Assembly (NCBI RefSeq): GCF_000315915.1
Contig: NC_020192.1
Location: 434,001-498,000, forward strand
Direction of reading: 5' to 3'
Source: Henningerozyma blattae CBS 6284
Lineage: Eukaryota; Ascomycota; Saccharomycetes; Saccharomycetales; Saccharomycetaceae
DNA length: 64,000 nt
Under the pieces are notes generated by a model. It was not told the DNA's origin. It ran no database searches and saw only the letters and a program-made list of their open reading frames with translations. Position 1 is the stretch's first letter, and every line of letters starts with the position of its first letter. Of the stretch, positions 50,586 through 61,800 are shown piece by piece. The translations under genes were made by a program, and so were the position numbers.

Positions 50586-50966
50586 ATGTCTTCAACTAAT
50601 AATTCAAACTGCAACAACTGTCAAGATTGTCAATGCACTGTCTGTGAGTGCTCTTCATGTAAATGTACCCAATGTCCAGGAAAATCATGCAAATGCATTG
50701 ATTGTAAATGCATTGATTGCAAATGTTCTAAAAAGAACAACTATAACTGTGGGTGCTCCGAAAAACCTAAAAATTGTGAATGTCCTGAGAAAAAGAATAG
50801 TTGTGAATGCTCAGATTCAAAGAATGATTCCTGCAAATGTAATGGAAGTAAAGACTCAAGCTGCATATGTGAAAATTGTACCTGTGCTCCAGCAAAGTGT
50901 GATTCTTGCTCTCCATGCAAATGTGAGGAATGCAAATGCCCTACAAAGAAAAGCTGTGAATGTTAA
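50586..50966 (+). CDS. large Cys-rich metallothionein-like protein
   Basis: 126 residues with 35 cysteines (28%), nearly all in CxC, CxxC or CxxxC spacing. No His and a single Tyr, which is the composition of a metallothionein. It should bind Cu(I), Zn or Cd in the cytosol as metal-thiolate clusters. Units repeat: KCIDCKCIDCKC near residues 37-48, and NCxC or SCxC modules separated by Lys/Glu/Ser/Asn linkers (NCECPEKKNSCECSDSKNDS, CKCNGSKDSSCICENCTC). It is about twice Cup1 (61 residues, 12 Cys) or Crs5 (69 residues, 19 Cys), so I give no symbol. The promoter, with many Ace1-like GCTG cores, supports metal-induced expression. A second open frame (50644-50976) overlaps but is a shadow. Confidence 0.9.
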   Translation: MSSTNNSNCNNCQDCQCTVCECSSCKCTQCPGKSCKCIDCKCIDCKCSKKNNYNCGCSEKPKNCECPEKKNSCECSDSKNDSCKCNGSKDSSCICENCTCAPAKCDSCSPCKCEECKCPTKKSCEC

Positions 50967-52431
50967 TGTTTTCTGACATTTACATAATCATCAATTTTGC
51001 ATTTTTTTTTCACAACATACCGGGCTAGTGTTTTAGCTGTATAACATTATTTAGCATTTTTACATAGAGAGTGAATAATTTTAAAATATTTTACACATTT
51101 TATTTGTATGATAAGTACCTAATAAATTCAGTTAGAAGAGGTACTAACAGTAGAATTTGTATAGATTATATGTTAGAAGTGTTTATTTAACCAAAATATG
51201 AACATAAGAAATTGATTACATGTGGTTTGTGTCTGTGGTTTACTTTCTATAGGGTGCAAACTGGTTGATAGTTTTTATCTTTTTTTTCGATTTTTTCAGA
51301 CTGCTGCCTTTTTCTTTTTTCCCATATCGTGTAGACGACAGCCGTACAAGTCTATCTATATATATAATAAATTCTAGAATTTTTCGTCTTACAGACTGCA
51401 CATACAAAAATAGAAAAAACTTGAGAGCCGGGTTTGGGAAACAAAGTAGTAATATACGGGAAACACCGGGTATCTAATTTCCCATTCTTTTGGACTAGTA
51501 TAATTTACTATGTAATTTTTAGCGAGGCCAATTATAGAGAATTTTGAACGGAATGGGAAGTGCCTGAGTAACAACTAGAAAACACTGAAAAATCGGTTAA
51601 ATAATTGGATGACGCATTCCTACTTATTTATCTGGAAGTTCTTTTTATGTTTCAATATATCCCAAGAATAAAATTCTTAATCATTATTTAAGAAGTTATA
51701 TTTAGTAATATGCTCCCCACACTTTAGAGTTGCAAGATTTATGCTTGAGTTAAATATCTTGTGCAATTTATTACGACATTGAAAAGTAATGTAGAAAATA
51801 TTCTCTTAAATAGTGGCGATGAGATTCTTATTCAAATTTTTTTCATGATTTAAGTACTAAATTGGTTATTTTATACTGTACTGTTGTCGCTGTTATTGTT
51901 AAATATCGGCAGATTACTTATATATTAAACCCTACTTTTTACTAAAGAATATCAACTATTTAATTATTTAACAACACTACATTTGATATGAAGTTAACAT
52001 TAACTTTACAACGTATTAATACTACATTCCCACTCCTTCTAGTATCCATAATGTCATTTCTATGGTTGGTATTGGTATGAAAAAATATAAATCTTACAAC
52101 AAAGAGACAATTGTTACTAGCGGTTTCATTGTTATAATGCCCAATAATAACATCTGGAGTTTAACTACAGTCTAAATTGAAGGGTTACTGGGCAAGACTA
52201 GCTGTCTGCTTTAAAGATAATTTAATCGTGCTGAATATACAAATAAGGTAGTTTATTGAATGGTATGTCGATCTTCATAAAAAGTATTTGTAGAATATTC
52301 TGAAAAACAAAGGGCGAAGAAAAAAAAAAATACTTTTAGTTATTAATCTCACGAATGAATTAGTTATGTTGAATATGAATATCTATAAAATCTTTAGAAT
52401 CCAAAATGAAAGTTAAAAAAGAGAATAATGA
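50967..52431. other. 1.5-kb convergent intergenic region
   Basis: AT-rich DNA between the converging metallothionein and coiled-coil genes. There is a small GC-richer stretch near 51410-51490 with an inverted GGGAAA/TTTCCC pair. No gene was found on either strand. Confidence 0.5.
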
Positions 52432-53127
52432 TTATGCTAAGCTTCCGATACTGAAAAGGAATCTTTTCGAATGCAATCTAATACAACTGTCATTTTTTTC
52501 ATTGGTACTTCCGGATGTAATAACGGGAGCTACTGTTGTACTTTGAGATTTGACTTTCGTCATGTTTACGTTGGATACACTACTAATTTCTTCAGATACT
52601 GTTTTTTTTTGTCTACTAGAACGAGACTTTATTCTGGAAGATTTCGAAAATCTGGCATTTGATTTCTCACTTAGTTCTGTTGCTACAGTTGTTTTAGAAT
52701 TTTCATTAATTTCCTTTGCTACAGTTTTTTTAGAATTTTCTTTTTTTCTTCTAGCCACTGTTATTTTTGATTTTTCATTAATTCCAATAGCAGCTGCGAT
52801 TTTAGAATCTCCATTAAATTCTTTACCTGCTGTTTTAACTTGTTGGATTGATGAACGTTCTTCCTCTCTTAAATAATTTTCCAATTGAGTAATTTTCATT
52901 TGCAGAATAATAATATCTTTTTGAAGTTCATCATCTATTCTTTGCCAAAAATATTTTTGATTAGACTTGCCGGAAATTGAAACAACAGAAGTAGCACGAG
53001 TAACTATCGTACCCTTTTCGAGGCGTTGTTTCTTTTGTTTTAAATCCATATTTAATTTTTCTAAATATTGTTGAGTGGAATTTATTTTGATATGGTTATT
53101 TGAAGTGCTAGAATTTTTACCAGACAT
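52432..53127 (-). CDS. unrecognised coiled-coil protein, 231 residues
   Basis: I do not recognise it. The N-terminal half is helical: residues about 18-38 (TQQYLEKLNMDLKQKKQRLE) and 60-92 (FWQRIDDELQKDIIILQMKI, then TQLENYLREEERSS) have coiled-coil patterns. The middle (about 100-160) is a degenerate repeat of roughly 15 residues: INEKSKITVARRK, KENSKKTVAKE, INENSKTTVATE, LSEKSNARFS. The C-terminal part is basic and Ser-rich. Start at the ATG at 53127, stop TAA-type at 52432. Size and composition suit a small structural or kinetochore/spindle-type protein, but that is only a guess. Possibly lineage-specific. Confidence 0.65.
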   Translation of the reverse strand: MSGKNSSTSNNHIKINSTQQYLEKLNMDLKQKKQRLEKGTIVTRATSVVSISGKSNQKYFWQRIDDELQKDIIILQMKITQLENYLREEERSSIQQVKTAGKEFNGDSKIAAAIGINEKSKITVARRKKENSKKTVAKEINENSKTTVATELSEKSNARFSKSSRIKSRSSRQKKTVSEEISSVSNVNMTKVKSQSTTVAPVITSGSTNEKNDSCIRLHSKRFLFSIGSLA

Positions 53128-56100
53128 TCTATATTTTGAAAATTAAATGAAAATATGTTATTATTAATATAAATTATATTATTTGATGATACTATTAGAG
53201 AACAAGAATAAGAATAGAGAGCTAATAATAGATAGCATTTTTATCTATCAAGATGTCGATCATTTATATATCATTACTACACATACTACGAAGACTCTAA
53301 CCATTATGTATTATGTATATCCTATATTGGTCGTTCTCCGCCAATTTAAATCTAGAATTTGATTAATAATATACTGTTGATAGATTCATAACAAATAGCT
53401 TGGGCTAGTCGTTATAGTAATTTTTGGTAAGCATAGCAGCTAAAATTTTACAGAAGCGGAGGAGGAGGAGCCGGATGGTGGGTGCAGAAATGGCAGAAGC
53501 ACAATAGTCGGAATAGCCTGTTTGGAAACTCCGACAGTTGAATTTTCTATATGAAGAAATTCTAGTATAGAAAAATAATGACAGATAATCTGGACTAGCT
53601 TAATAATAGAAAAAAAAAAAATAAAAATAAAAATAAAAAAAATAAATAATAGTAACAGGATTCATTTATATCAAATATTTACAAGACGTGATTAGCTTGT
53701 AAAACAGATAAATATGATGGTAGCAACATATGCATCCGATGATATTGTTCAGTTGAAATAGAACATGGCAAGGTAAAGATGGTGAAATTATATAGCAGAC
53801 AACTTGTCTAGGTATTTTATTAGTAGTGCACTCTGATATTAATTTTTATCCAAGAAATTTTGTTTTCTTCAAAGCACTGTATTTTTCATTATTATTTTAA
53901 ATAGTTTATTTTTCGTGTCTTGTGTCAGTCTAGATGGATAAAATGATATGAGGTGATCTTATGAAAGAAATTGACTTATAATAATTAATGAGTTAATCCT
54001 TTCACCTCCAGCAATACGAAGAAAATACAGTTTTATTATAGTCAACTTACAACTTTCTGGGTATAATACGTGAGAAATTTTAGAAAAGCCAAATAAAACA
54101 TTTACAAATACCCTCCATTGTGGATCTGTTCTCTCTGGTTTTTATAAATTTAGTCCCTTTAACATAAACGTTACTTTTTCTATAATTTTATTTCTACTCC
54201 AAAGGGGAAACAAGACAAAAATAAAGATATCACAATGTATTTAGAGACATTCGTAGTGGTAATATTGTAATATTTATAGTATTCTTAAGGATATTACCAG
54301 GCATTATATGGGTTAGTTTACTATTATAGAACAAGTTAAGAGTTTAATATAATTAAGTAATTGGAACTGGAACTGGAGAATTCATAGAGATGCCCTAGCA
54401 ATAACCGAATTAATTAGCAGGTCTCCTTTCTTGGTATAGGAATCCAGTTGGATTTAGTTCCCTTCTCCCATCTTCTTCTTGTTCTAATTATATTTGCTTG
54501 TTTCTTAATATCATCAATTGTATTTAGTAGTTCTTAACTTGGTTGTTAGAAATGTGTTTTTTTTTAGAAAAAAAATTCTTCCTTAAGTACGTTAATGGTA
54601 AACTTGGAGTTACACATTAACTGGATCCAATTTGTTATTGGGCTATTATTCTAAAATTTATGGCCTTGATACAGGCTGTACTAATTGGTTATAAATATCC
54701 AACTTAAAGTATGTAATTTTCCATATTTACCTTCCCCTTTATTTAAAGGAAGTCTAAGTGTGAGATAATTTCATAGGAAGTTCAATAAAAGTTATTAGAA
54801 ACTACCGCTGTAGAGTATCATGAAATCTTAGATTTATCTCTTTTTAACAGTTAAATCTAGAGAGTCGATTGAGCTAATGATTAGCTCTCTTCACTAACTC
54901 CATTTTCTCTTGATCTTTTGCTTATGAATAATCTTTTCTTGCTTCATCTTAGAGAAGCGATAGATTCGATTGTTTGGAGTTAATATGGTTGCTACTACTT
55001 TAAAGGCATCCATATTTTCCTGTGTATATGGCCCTACTTGCCTCTTCTTATGTACGATTTACTTATTCAACGTGGCCAGCCATCTCGGGATTAGTTGTAA
55101 GCAGATAAGCTTAGTCAATGAAGAAATAATTTTCTGCGATAGCTTTGTGTTATATCATCAAGAAATATAATATGGTTCATAAAAATCTTTAATAAATAAA
55201 GGAAACAGTCCTTTGGCTCCTAGACATTTCCCAATATGAGTAAAATGTATATCATCTTATAGCGCCGCTTAGTTATTAAATTATTATTGTAAACTTCGTC
55301 ATTAAAAAACAATACCTTTGTAGCACCGGACTATTATTTCTTTGATATTTGTTATCAGTATACTACATAATATACAATTTTTTTTTATATTAATATTACC
55401 ACTGATTTTAGTAGTACATTTAATCACCGATGTTGAGACAGGTATGTCAGCAATAAAAAAGAAAAACAGTAATTATTAGAATTGGTGAAACAATAGTAAT
55501 AAAATAAAAATAAAGACGTTTATAGTGTGGATTGGTGGGAAATTACTTAATATTTGATGTGAAATAAGTACAACTTAAGAAAGTGAGATTATGGTTGTGT
55601 ACATTTAGCAAAAATAGATTAATAGGTATTAAAGTATAAGGTACTAAAATAATGAACTACTTCTATGTTGGTAGTGTTGTTATGCGCTTACACAAACTAA
55701 TTCAACAGTTGGAATAGTCAATATATATATATGTGTGTGTTATATTGAACTTCAATTTGGTTGTAGATTATACTTGCGATCCTTTGTGCTTGTACCTTTG
55801 TATTAATTATGAAGCTCTGCTTGTAGTTCACTAGTAGTATTATCCACACTCTGGATTCCTTAGTCTAAAGTATTAGAGTAATGTCGTACTTTATTAGTAT
55901 CATAACTGTCCTCTATATACAAATTGCAAAGTGAATAACATTACACAAACAATTTAAGTAAAATACAACAGTTGAAGAATTGATACATGGGTCGGCGACA
56001 AGTGAAGAATTTCAATTAGTAACGTTTATGAACGTTTTACTTTCCTTCAGTTTTTGTATGATTGTTGCTTTATGAATAAAGAACCACATGCGTTCAATCT

Positions 56101-57034
56101 CATCATCTACGGATGCTACAGTGATTGAGAGGGACTGCAGTTGAAGAGTTGAAATACATAAAAGTAAAAATCTTGTCAATTGTGATTTTGAAAACAATCA
56201 CAACTTTCCAAAACAATACGAATAGATAGTCTCATAACGCACTATACGTTATCAATACTCACCAATTCTTCGTAATTATAAATCCATATGAGATGGTGTA
56301 AAGATGAAGAACTAATTATTGGTGCGGAGATAAGCAAATAATTATTATTAATTCTTAGTGATGAAAAATATTACAAGCTCACCATATGTTTGTTGTTTTC
56401 ACAAATAAGTATCACATACCACCTGACAAATGGAAGTATGGTGATTGTATTTCGATGGTATCATTAAGTCACATTCTCTCAATTGAAACGGCTTATCGAC
56501 AGTGAATTGTTTATTGGTTGAATCACGATACGAATATAATGTAGCAAGCGTTCAATAAAAATAAAAGAGAGAAAGAAAAGAAAAAAAAATTCGACGATAA
56601 AACCAAATTGTGCATCTTGTAATGAAATCACACCATGTGGGAAACACAAGCCAATGACGTGTTGATATGTGAGTAATGGAGAGTTCATAGTGTAAAATGC
56701 TTAAAATCAACAAACCCACATGTTCTCGACAGTTTATTTCCCAAAACAAATAATAAAAATATTAACCTTGTTGGTTTTATATGCGTATATATATATGTGT
56801 GTGTGCATGTGAAGAGGCAAAACAATCCGGCGGAATTCAATTAAAAATGAGGGGCCATCTGAGATCCCGGGCGGGATTTCTACTTGAAAAGGAAACATTT
56901 GCGAATAAAGGAATGAGAAAATATGCATTAAGGAAAGTTTAAGTAAATAAATAATATGGTAGTAAATAGGACTAGAATAGATAGAAAATATTAAATAATG
57001 AGTGATTAAATGTTCGTGTATTAGGAGAGGTTGC
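53128..57034. other. 3.9-kb gene-free region
   Basis: No supported gene on either strand; the few frames over 60 codons lack an ATG start or overlap low-complexity DNA. Near 53450-53540 there is a GC-richer patch with GGAGGAGGAGGAGCCGG and an inverted GTCGGA/TCCGAC pair, about 350 bp upstream of the coiled-coil gene, possibly binding sites of its promoter. An A/T tract (53608-53648) and TG/TA repeats (55720-55740, 56783-56805) are the other visible features. No tRNA-like B box was seen. Confidence 0.55.
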
Positions 57035-58027
57035 TTATTCTACTGGTTCGGTACAACCAGTTTCTGGGTTGTAGAAAGTGGTCTTTTCAGCTTCAATATA
57101 CTTGGTGTAATCTAACCACTGTAAGATCCACCACAGTAAAGCTGCGAATATAGAACCACTTAAAGGCCCGATCCAATAAATCCAATGGTAATGTGGGAAA
57201 TAACGTTTGGCGACGGCAGAACCCAAAGCTCTTGCAGGATTAATACCACACCCATCATAAGCCAGCATCCAAATATGCATGGCAAATAATACAAAGCCGA
57301 TAGGCAAGGCACACCATTTATTGGTTCTTCTTGGCTCTCTTGCGCACATGATAACAACAATACACAAATAGGCAGTACCAAACATCTCCATAAAGTTAGC
57401 CCTGGTTCTCGAAGCTCCCAGCCCAATAGTCAAATCAAAAGCAACTTTACCTGGAGTCATGGCACTGACCAACCCAGCAGCAGCCATTGCGGCAACAATG
57501 TTGGTAATGAAAATTAAAACCAATCTAACAAAACTCATGCCACGGACCAAAAACAAGGCAAACGCTACTGCTGGGTTGAACGCGCAGGGACATAAATCAC
57601 AGAAGGAAAAAATGGAAACCATCAACCCCATGGAAAACCCAAATGCAATCATTAGGATACGTGCCGGGTGAGAATCAAACTTGTCATCGTATTCCTTCAT
57701 CATCCAACCATGGTTGGCAGATTGAGCAGTGAAATAGCCTGTGGATAGAAAGATGAAAGTACCACAAAACTCACCATACATGGCCAAAAAATGGTTACGC
57801 CAACAATTACGGCCGATATCATAACGCGAATGGACATCGGGCAATACGCGTTGTGAAACTTGGCTTTGGTCCTGGCCCTGTTGTTCTACATCACCTGGAA
57901 GAGGAGGCTTTGGGACAACATTCTTCTCTTGGCAATCTTGCGGATTTTGTGACACGGAGCGACGCGACTCAGAATCAGTCCCGGAGCCGCTATCGACAGA
58001 AGAAATAGAATGTGCTTCTTTACCCAT
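57035..58027 (-). CDS. AQY1: aquaporin (orthodox, Aqy1-like)
   Basis: Water channel of the MIP family with six membrane helices. Both NPA boxes are intact: AFNPAVAF near residue 153 and GINPARALG near 263. The selectivity-filter residues of water-specific channels are visible: His in [14 protein letters not shown] and Arg after the second NPA, with the Cys three before it. So water rather than glycerol transport is likely. The N-terminal tail of about 85 residues is cytosolic and holds RRSVSQ, a PKA-type site; yeast aquaporins are gated through this tail. I start at the ATG at 58027 ([10 protein letters not shown]), giving 330 residues; the longer frame to 58093 begins with TTG. AQY2-type paralogs exist, so the symbol is by similarity. 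The gene is GC-rich. Confidence 0.87.
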   Translation of the reverse strand: MGKEAHSISSVDSGSGTDSESRRSVSQNPQDCQEKNVVPKPPLPGDVEQQGQDQSQVSQRVLPDVHSRYDIGRNCWRNHFLAMYGEFCGTFIFLSTGYFTAQSANHGWMMKEYDDKFDSHPARILMIAFGFSMGLMVSIFSFCDLCPCAFNPAVAFALFLVRGMSFVRLVLIFITNIVAAMAAAGLVSAMTPGKVAFDLTIGLGASRTRANFMEMFGTAYLCIVVIMCAREPRRTNKWCALPIGFVLFAMHIWMLAYDGCGINPARALGSAVAKRYFPHYHWIYWIGPLSGSIFAALLWWILQWLDYTKYIEAEKTTFYNPETGCTEPVE

Positions 58028-58829
58028 TGTAAAATGTAATAGTGTAAAATATGAATGTGTTTTGTGTCTGTAATAGAATCTGATGTTTTGCAACGTCTAT
58101 GTGGATGTAGACGGGAGATGTAAGATGAACGAGGCGAGATGTGAGAACTTCTGTGAGTTTTGCAGGGGTAAGGGGACCCTATATATACCTTTCCAAGATC
58201 ACTGTACGGCTTGTAACTGGCCAATACCTTTTCCCAATACGAGTGGTAAATTACCCAGCAGCATATGCAAGCACTGTATAATCAGCAAGCACTGTACAAC
58301 CAGCAAGCTCCGTACAATCCGCAAGCTCCAAACAATAACTACCGACAGCATATGCACGTCCCGGTGTTTAGCATTGACTGCCCCAGCAGGAGGCATTGTG
58401 GGCCTGGCAGGCCTGGCATTGTAGCTTGTGGCATTGTGTCATTGCCTGTAGTTACCAAGACAACATTCTCTGGATGCTTCTACTCTAATTGCAAAACATG
58501 CTGCCGGCGAGCCCTCAGCCGCTGAGTCAAGCGGACTTACACGGAGGTACGCGGATTTACACCGATTTACGTGTGGATCTGCGATGCAGGCACTGGTGAC
58601 GTATGTACGTGTATTCTGTGGTGTATAGTGGGCAAACTGCCCTCTGCCGTCTGCCCTCTGCCGTCTGCCCTCTGCTACCTTTTCTTAGTAAGGCTTATAA
58701 AGACACAGGCAACGCGTGGCGTGGTGGCCTGCGGAGTCCCACTGTGCTGCGCCCATTTCTCCAAGTGCTATGTGTGCGTGGTGTACTGTGTGTACGTTGT
58801 GTACTGCGTGTACTTCTTCCCCCTCTGTG
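58028..58829. promoter_or_regulatory. GC-rich divergent promoter region AQY1 / UBR2
   Basis: 802 bp. On the AQY1 side, TATATATA (58181-58188) and two AGGGG stress elements (58165-58169, 58172-58176) lie 140-160 bp from its ATG. On the UBR2 side TATAAAG lies at 58695-58701. Between them is an 18-bp tandem repeat (58265-58336) in a short open frame. CCCTCTGCCGTCTG is repeated near 58635-58670. The small frames over this stretch are unproven. Confidence 0.55.
58265..58336 (+). repeat. 18-bp tandem repeat, four units, reading QALYNQ
   Basis: Four units of CAGCAAGCACTGTACAAY with drift. In one frame they read QALYNQ, QALYNQ, QAPYNP, QAPNNN, and the frame continues from an ATG at 58265 to 58525. 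The periodic Q/Y/N/P reading resembles repeats in yeast cell-surface or CYSTM proteins, but the downstream part has no matching domain. A relic or a chance frame are both possible. Confidence 0.5.
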
Positions 58830-61800
58830 ATGGCCTCTACGCCTTCTTCTCCGCGCTCCCCTAACGAGTGCTCCTGCGCCTGTTTCTGTCCTGCGCCTGT
58901 CTCCGCGCCTGTCTCCGCCCCCACGCTCAGGGACTTTCTCAGTGTATTTCCCACAAAGACCCCACTACCTACTGGTGCTGAGCCGCGTTACAATCTCTGT
59001 CGTTCCTTACGTGAAACACTCCACCATGCATCGAACGGCGATGTTACGGCCACGTTGGCTGTTCTGCTGGACCACGTGGCAGACTGTTCCATTGCCATTG
59101 AACACAATACAAAGTGTAAAGAGGCTTCGTTTCTTTTTCTGCAAGATTCCCAGCGTGTCAATTCCAACCAAGCATTGTCGTTCGATTCACGCTACTACGA
59201 GTATCATCTGGTGTTGTTTCAATCTCAAGATGACAACGTATCAATCCAAGATTATTTGCGAGTTGTCGATAACATGGCCGAATTGGATGGAAAGGTCAAA
59301 CGAAAACTTGTTGATTCCATATGGCAAATTTTCTATAGTCCATTGGCCATACTCGTTTCATGTAGGGATTGGAAATATTTGGACAAGCTAAAACGGTTGT
59401 TTATTAATAGAAACATACCAAATGTCGAGATCTTGAACACGATCGACTATTTCAACCAGTGGGTTGTGTATGACGTGCTGAGATGCCTGCAGGACTACTC
59501 GGAAGAGCAAGTCAATGCTTTGTCGTTGCAAAAAGTTCTGGCCAACGCCTATGAATCGAATTTGCAATTGTCCAGTGTTGAACTGTCGGTGGAAAACAAC
59601 CTCAACAATGCAAAGGCGTTTGCCTATCCGTTCCTATACAGGTTAAACCTCTTGGGCAAAGATCCATCTCCTTTCCCCTTCGGCCCTTGGCTATTTCCGG
59701 ACTATCAAAGTTGCGATTGTTCTACCAACAATCGCAAGCGCGCTTGCAAGCGCGCTTGCGATAACTCCGTCGGATCTATTATCGGCCATTACAACAGTCG
59801 GTTATCCACCATTAACAGCAACAACAATAATAATAACATCTCGTTGTTCCACGGGTCTAGATTACAATACTTGCTGAATTTCATTCCACATAACAATTTG
59901 TTTGTTCAATTCATCAATAATGTATTTGCAATTCAATCTATTCCTAGATCACTCTTATTTGTTCAATTCATCGATACTTATTTGATTTTACCACCAGCTA
60001 CAGCACTTTTAATTTTCGATCAATTCTTAAAAGATCCACTTGCTACTCGCCTGGTTGTTGCGAACAATTTCATCCAAAGATCGTTGCACTACTTTCTTGC
60101 AAACTCGGATCGTACTACTCCTCCTCTTCCTCCCATCTTGAACCACGTATGGAAATTACTCTCTTCTACACAGGAGATCTCGCCTTCTCTCTCGCCTTCT
60201 CTTTTGCATCATCTTCCTTTGTTTTTCTCCAATGTACTCCCCATTAGAAAAAAATTACACTCTCACATATTATTTGAAGATCATTCTTTTATTAAAATCT
60301 ACCAATATATCCCTTCGCTAGTACTAATCTTACAATCGTTCATCTCTACTCTGTCCCCATCACAATTGCAATTACAATTACAATTGTCTATAAAAAGAGA
60401 ATTATCTCAATTACAAGCTTTTCGAAATTATCTCACTCCTATAAAATCCATTGCTCGTTATTTACAATTCGATTTCTCAAGATGTTCTGTCACGCTTTTA
60501 CACCCGTTTAATATTATTACGTCATTGATTTTACAAAAATTAGCCGCCGACGTCACGGACCTTACACCGCCGGATTTACTTTTAATCTCGGAACCATGTT
60601 TGATTTCTATTGTTTTGATTTTACAAATTCAATCAAACCAATGGATCCGTAATGGGGATTCTCTCAAATTGCAATCTTTAATGTATTCACAAGATATTCA
60701 TATGAAAAAATTCTTGATTTTTAATGATTATTACATCCTAAGACAAACCATAACCTATTCAAACCTTGATCAGTTTTGGCAAAATTATTTATCAAAACTC
60801 AAGAATGACCCAACTCATTCTCTTTTAATATTGTTACAATTATTCACATCACCAATCCCTCACAATGACGAATTGCTAATACAACATGAAATTATTAATT
60901 GTTTGAATTGGAAAAAATTATCCTATTCAAATTTATTATTATGTTTACCAAAAAATATTTCTTCTTTGCCCAAGTTCACCACTATCTTATCTCAAACTAC
61001 TATTACCAAAAATTCCTTATATCAATTGAAGAAGAAATATTTGACCTATATCAATCCATATTATATAGGTCTCACCTTCTCACAATCAACCGATCTACTT
61101 TCCATTATACAAGATCCTTTACAATTAGCCATATTCAATTGTAAGCAAGATAACCCCAAGGTATTCCGTTTGTCCTCATCCCCTGCTTTCCATCGGTATT
61201 TACTAGATCGGATTGAGTTAGCAATAAGGGATGATTCATTGCGTATTAATTGCGTAAATCTCATCTACATTTGTCTTTTAAACAATTTCAAAAATTTCCA
61301 ATCGTTTTTCACACCTATTACAATCTCCCATTTAAAATCACTCCTCAAATTTGATTCAATTCAATTACTTCTTCAAAACATTTTACGAATGACATCGAAT
61401 CAAAATCTTATTATTGCCCCATTCCACTCCCTCTCTTTTTCTTCTCCTTCTCCTTCTCCTTCTCTCCCCACTAGGAACCCTAAAAAAATCATCTCCCATC
61501 ACAAGAAATTGTTATCCAAATTTTCTAAACAACAAAATTTATTTTTAAAATATAACCCTTCATTATCGATCGATTCTTCCCCTGTCAAAGATGAATGTTG
61601 TTTTTGTAAAGATGATCTTATTTCCAATTCTATTTATTTCACATTTACTGAAAATTCAATAATTTCTCACACAAGCACCCATTCTAAAGAGGGAATTATT
61701 ACAAACTCATGTGGCCATGGTGCTCATATCAAATGTTTATCAAATCATATGCAAGCAATCTTACCATTCGCTTTCCAATCTACCAAAAATATTCCCCTGA

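Noticed and set aside
50644..50976. Second open frame over the metallothionein gene
   Set aside because: It is the +1 shadow of a strongly periodic Cys-coding sequence and has no domain of its own.
54970..55170. Short frame with a Cys-rich hydrophobic product
   Set aside because: It begins with TTG (the ATG is at 54985, leaving 61 residues), has no homology I can see and lies in gene-free DNA.
56012..56749. Three short minus-strand frames upstream of the aquaporin 3' side
   Set aside because: The 61-codon one starts with TTG, although it looks signal-peptide-like; the others read T-rich DNA. None is supported.
58571..58864. Cys-rich plus-strand frame before UBR2 and overlapping frames at 58083-58424
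   Set aside because: They lie in the GC-rich divergent promoter, overlap each other and contain neither a UBR box nor any other zinc motif with proper spacing.
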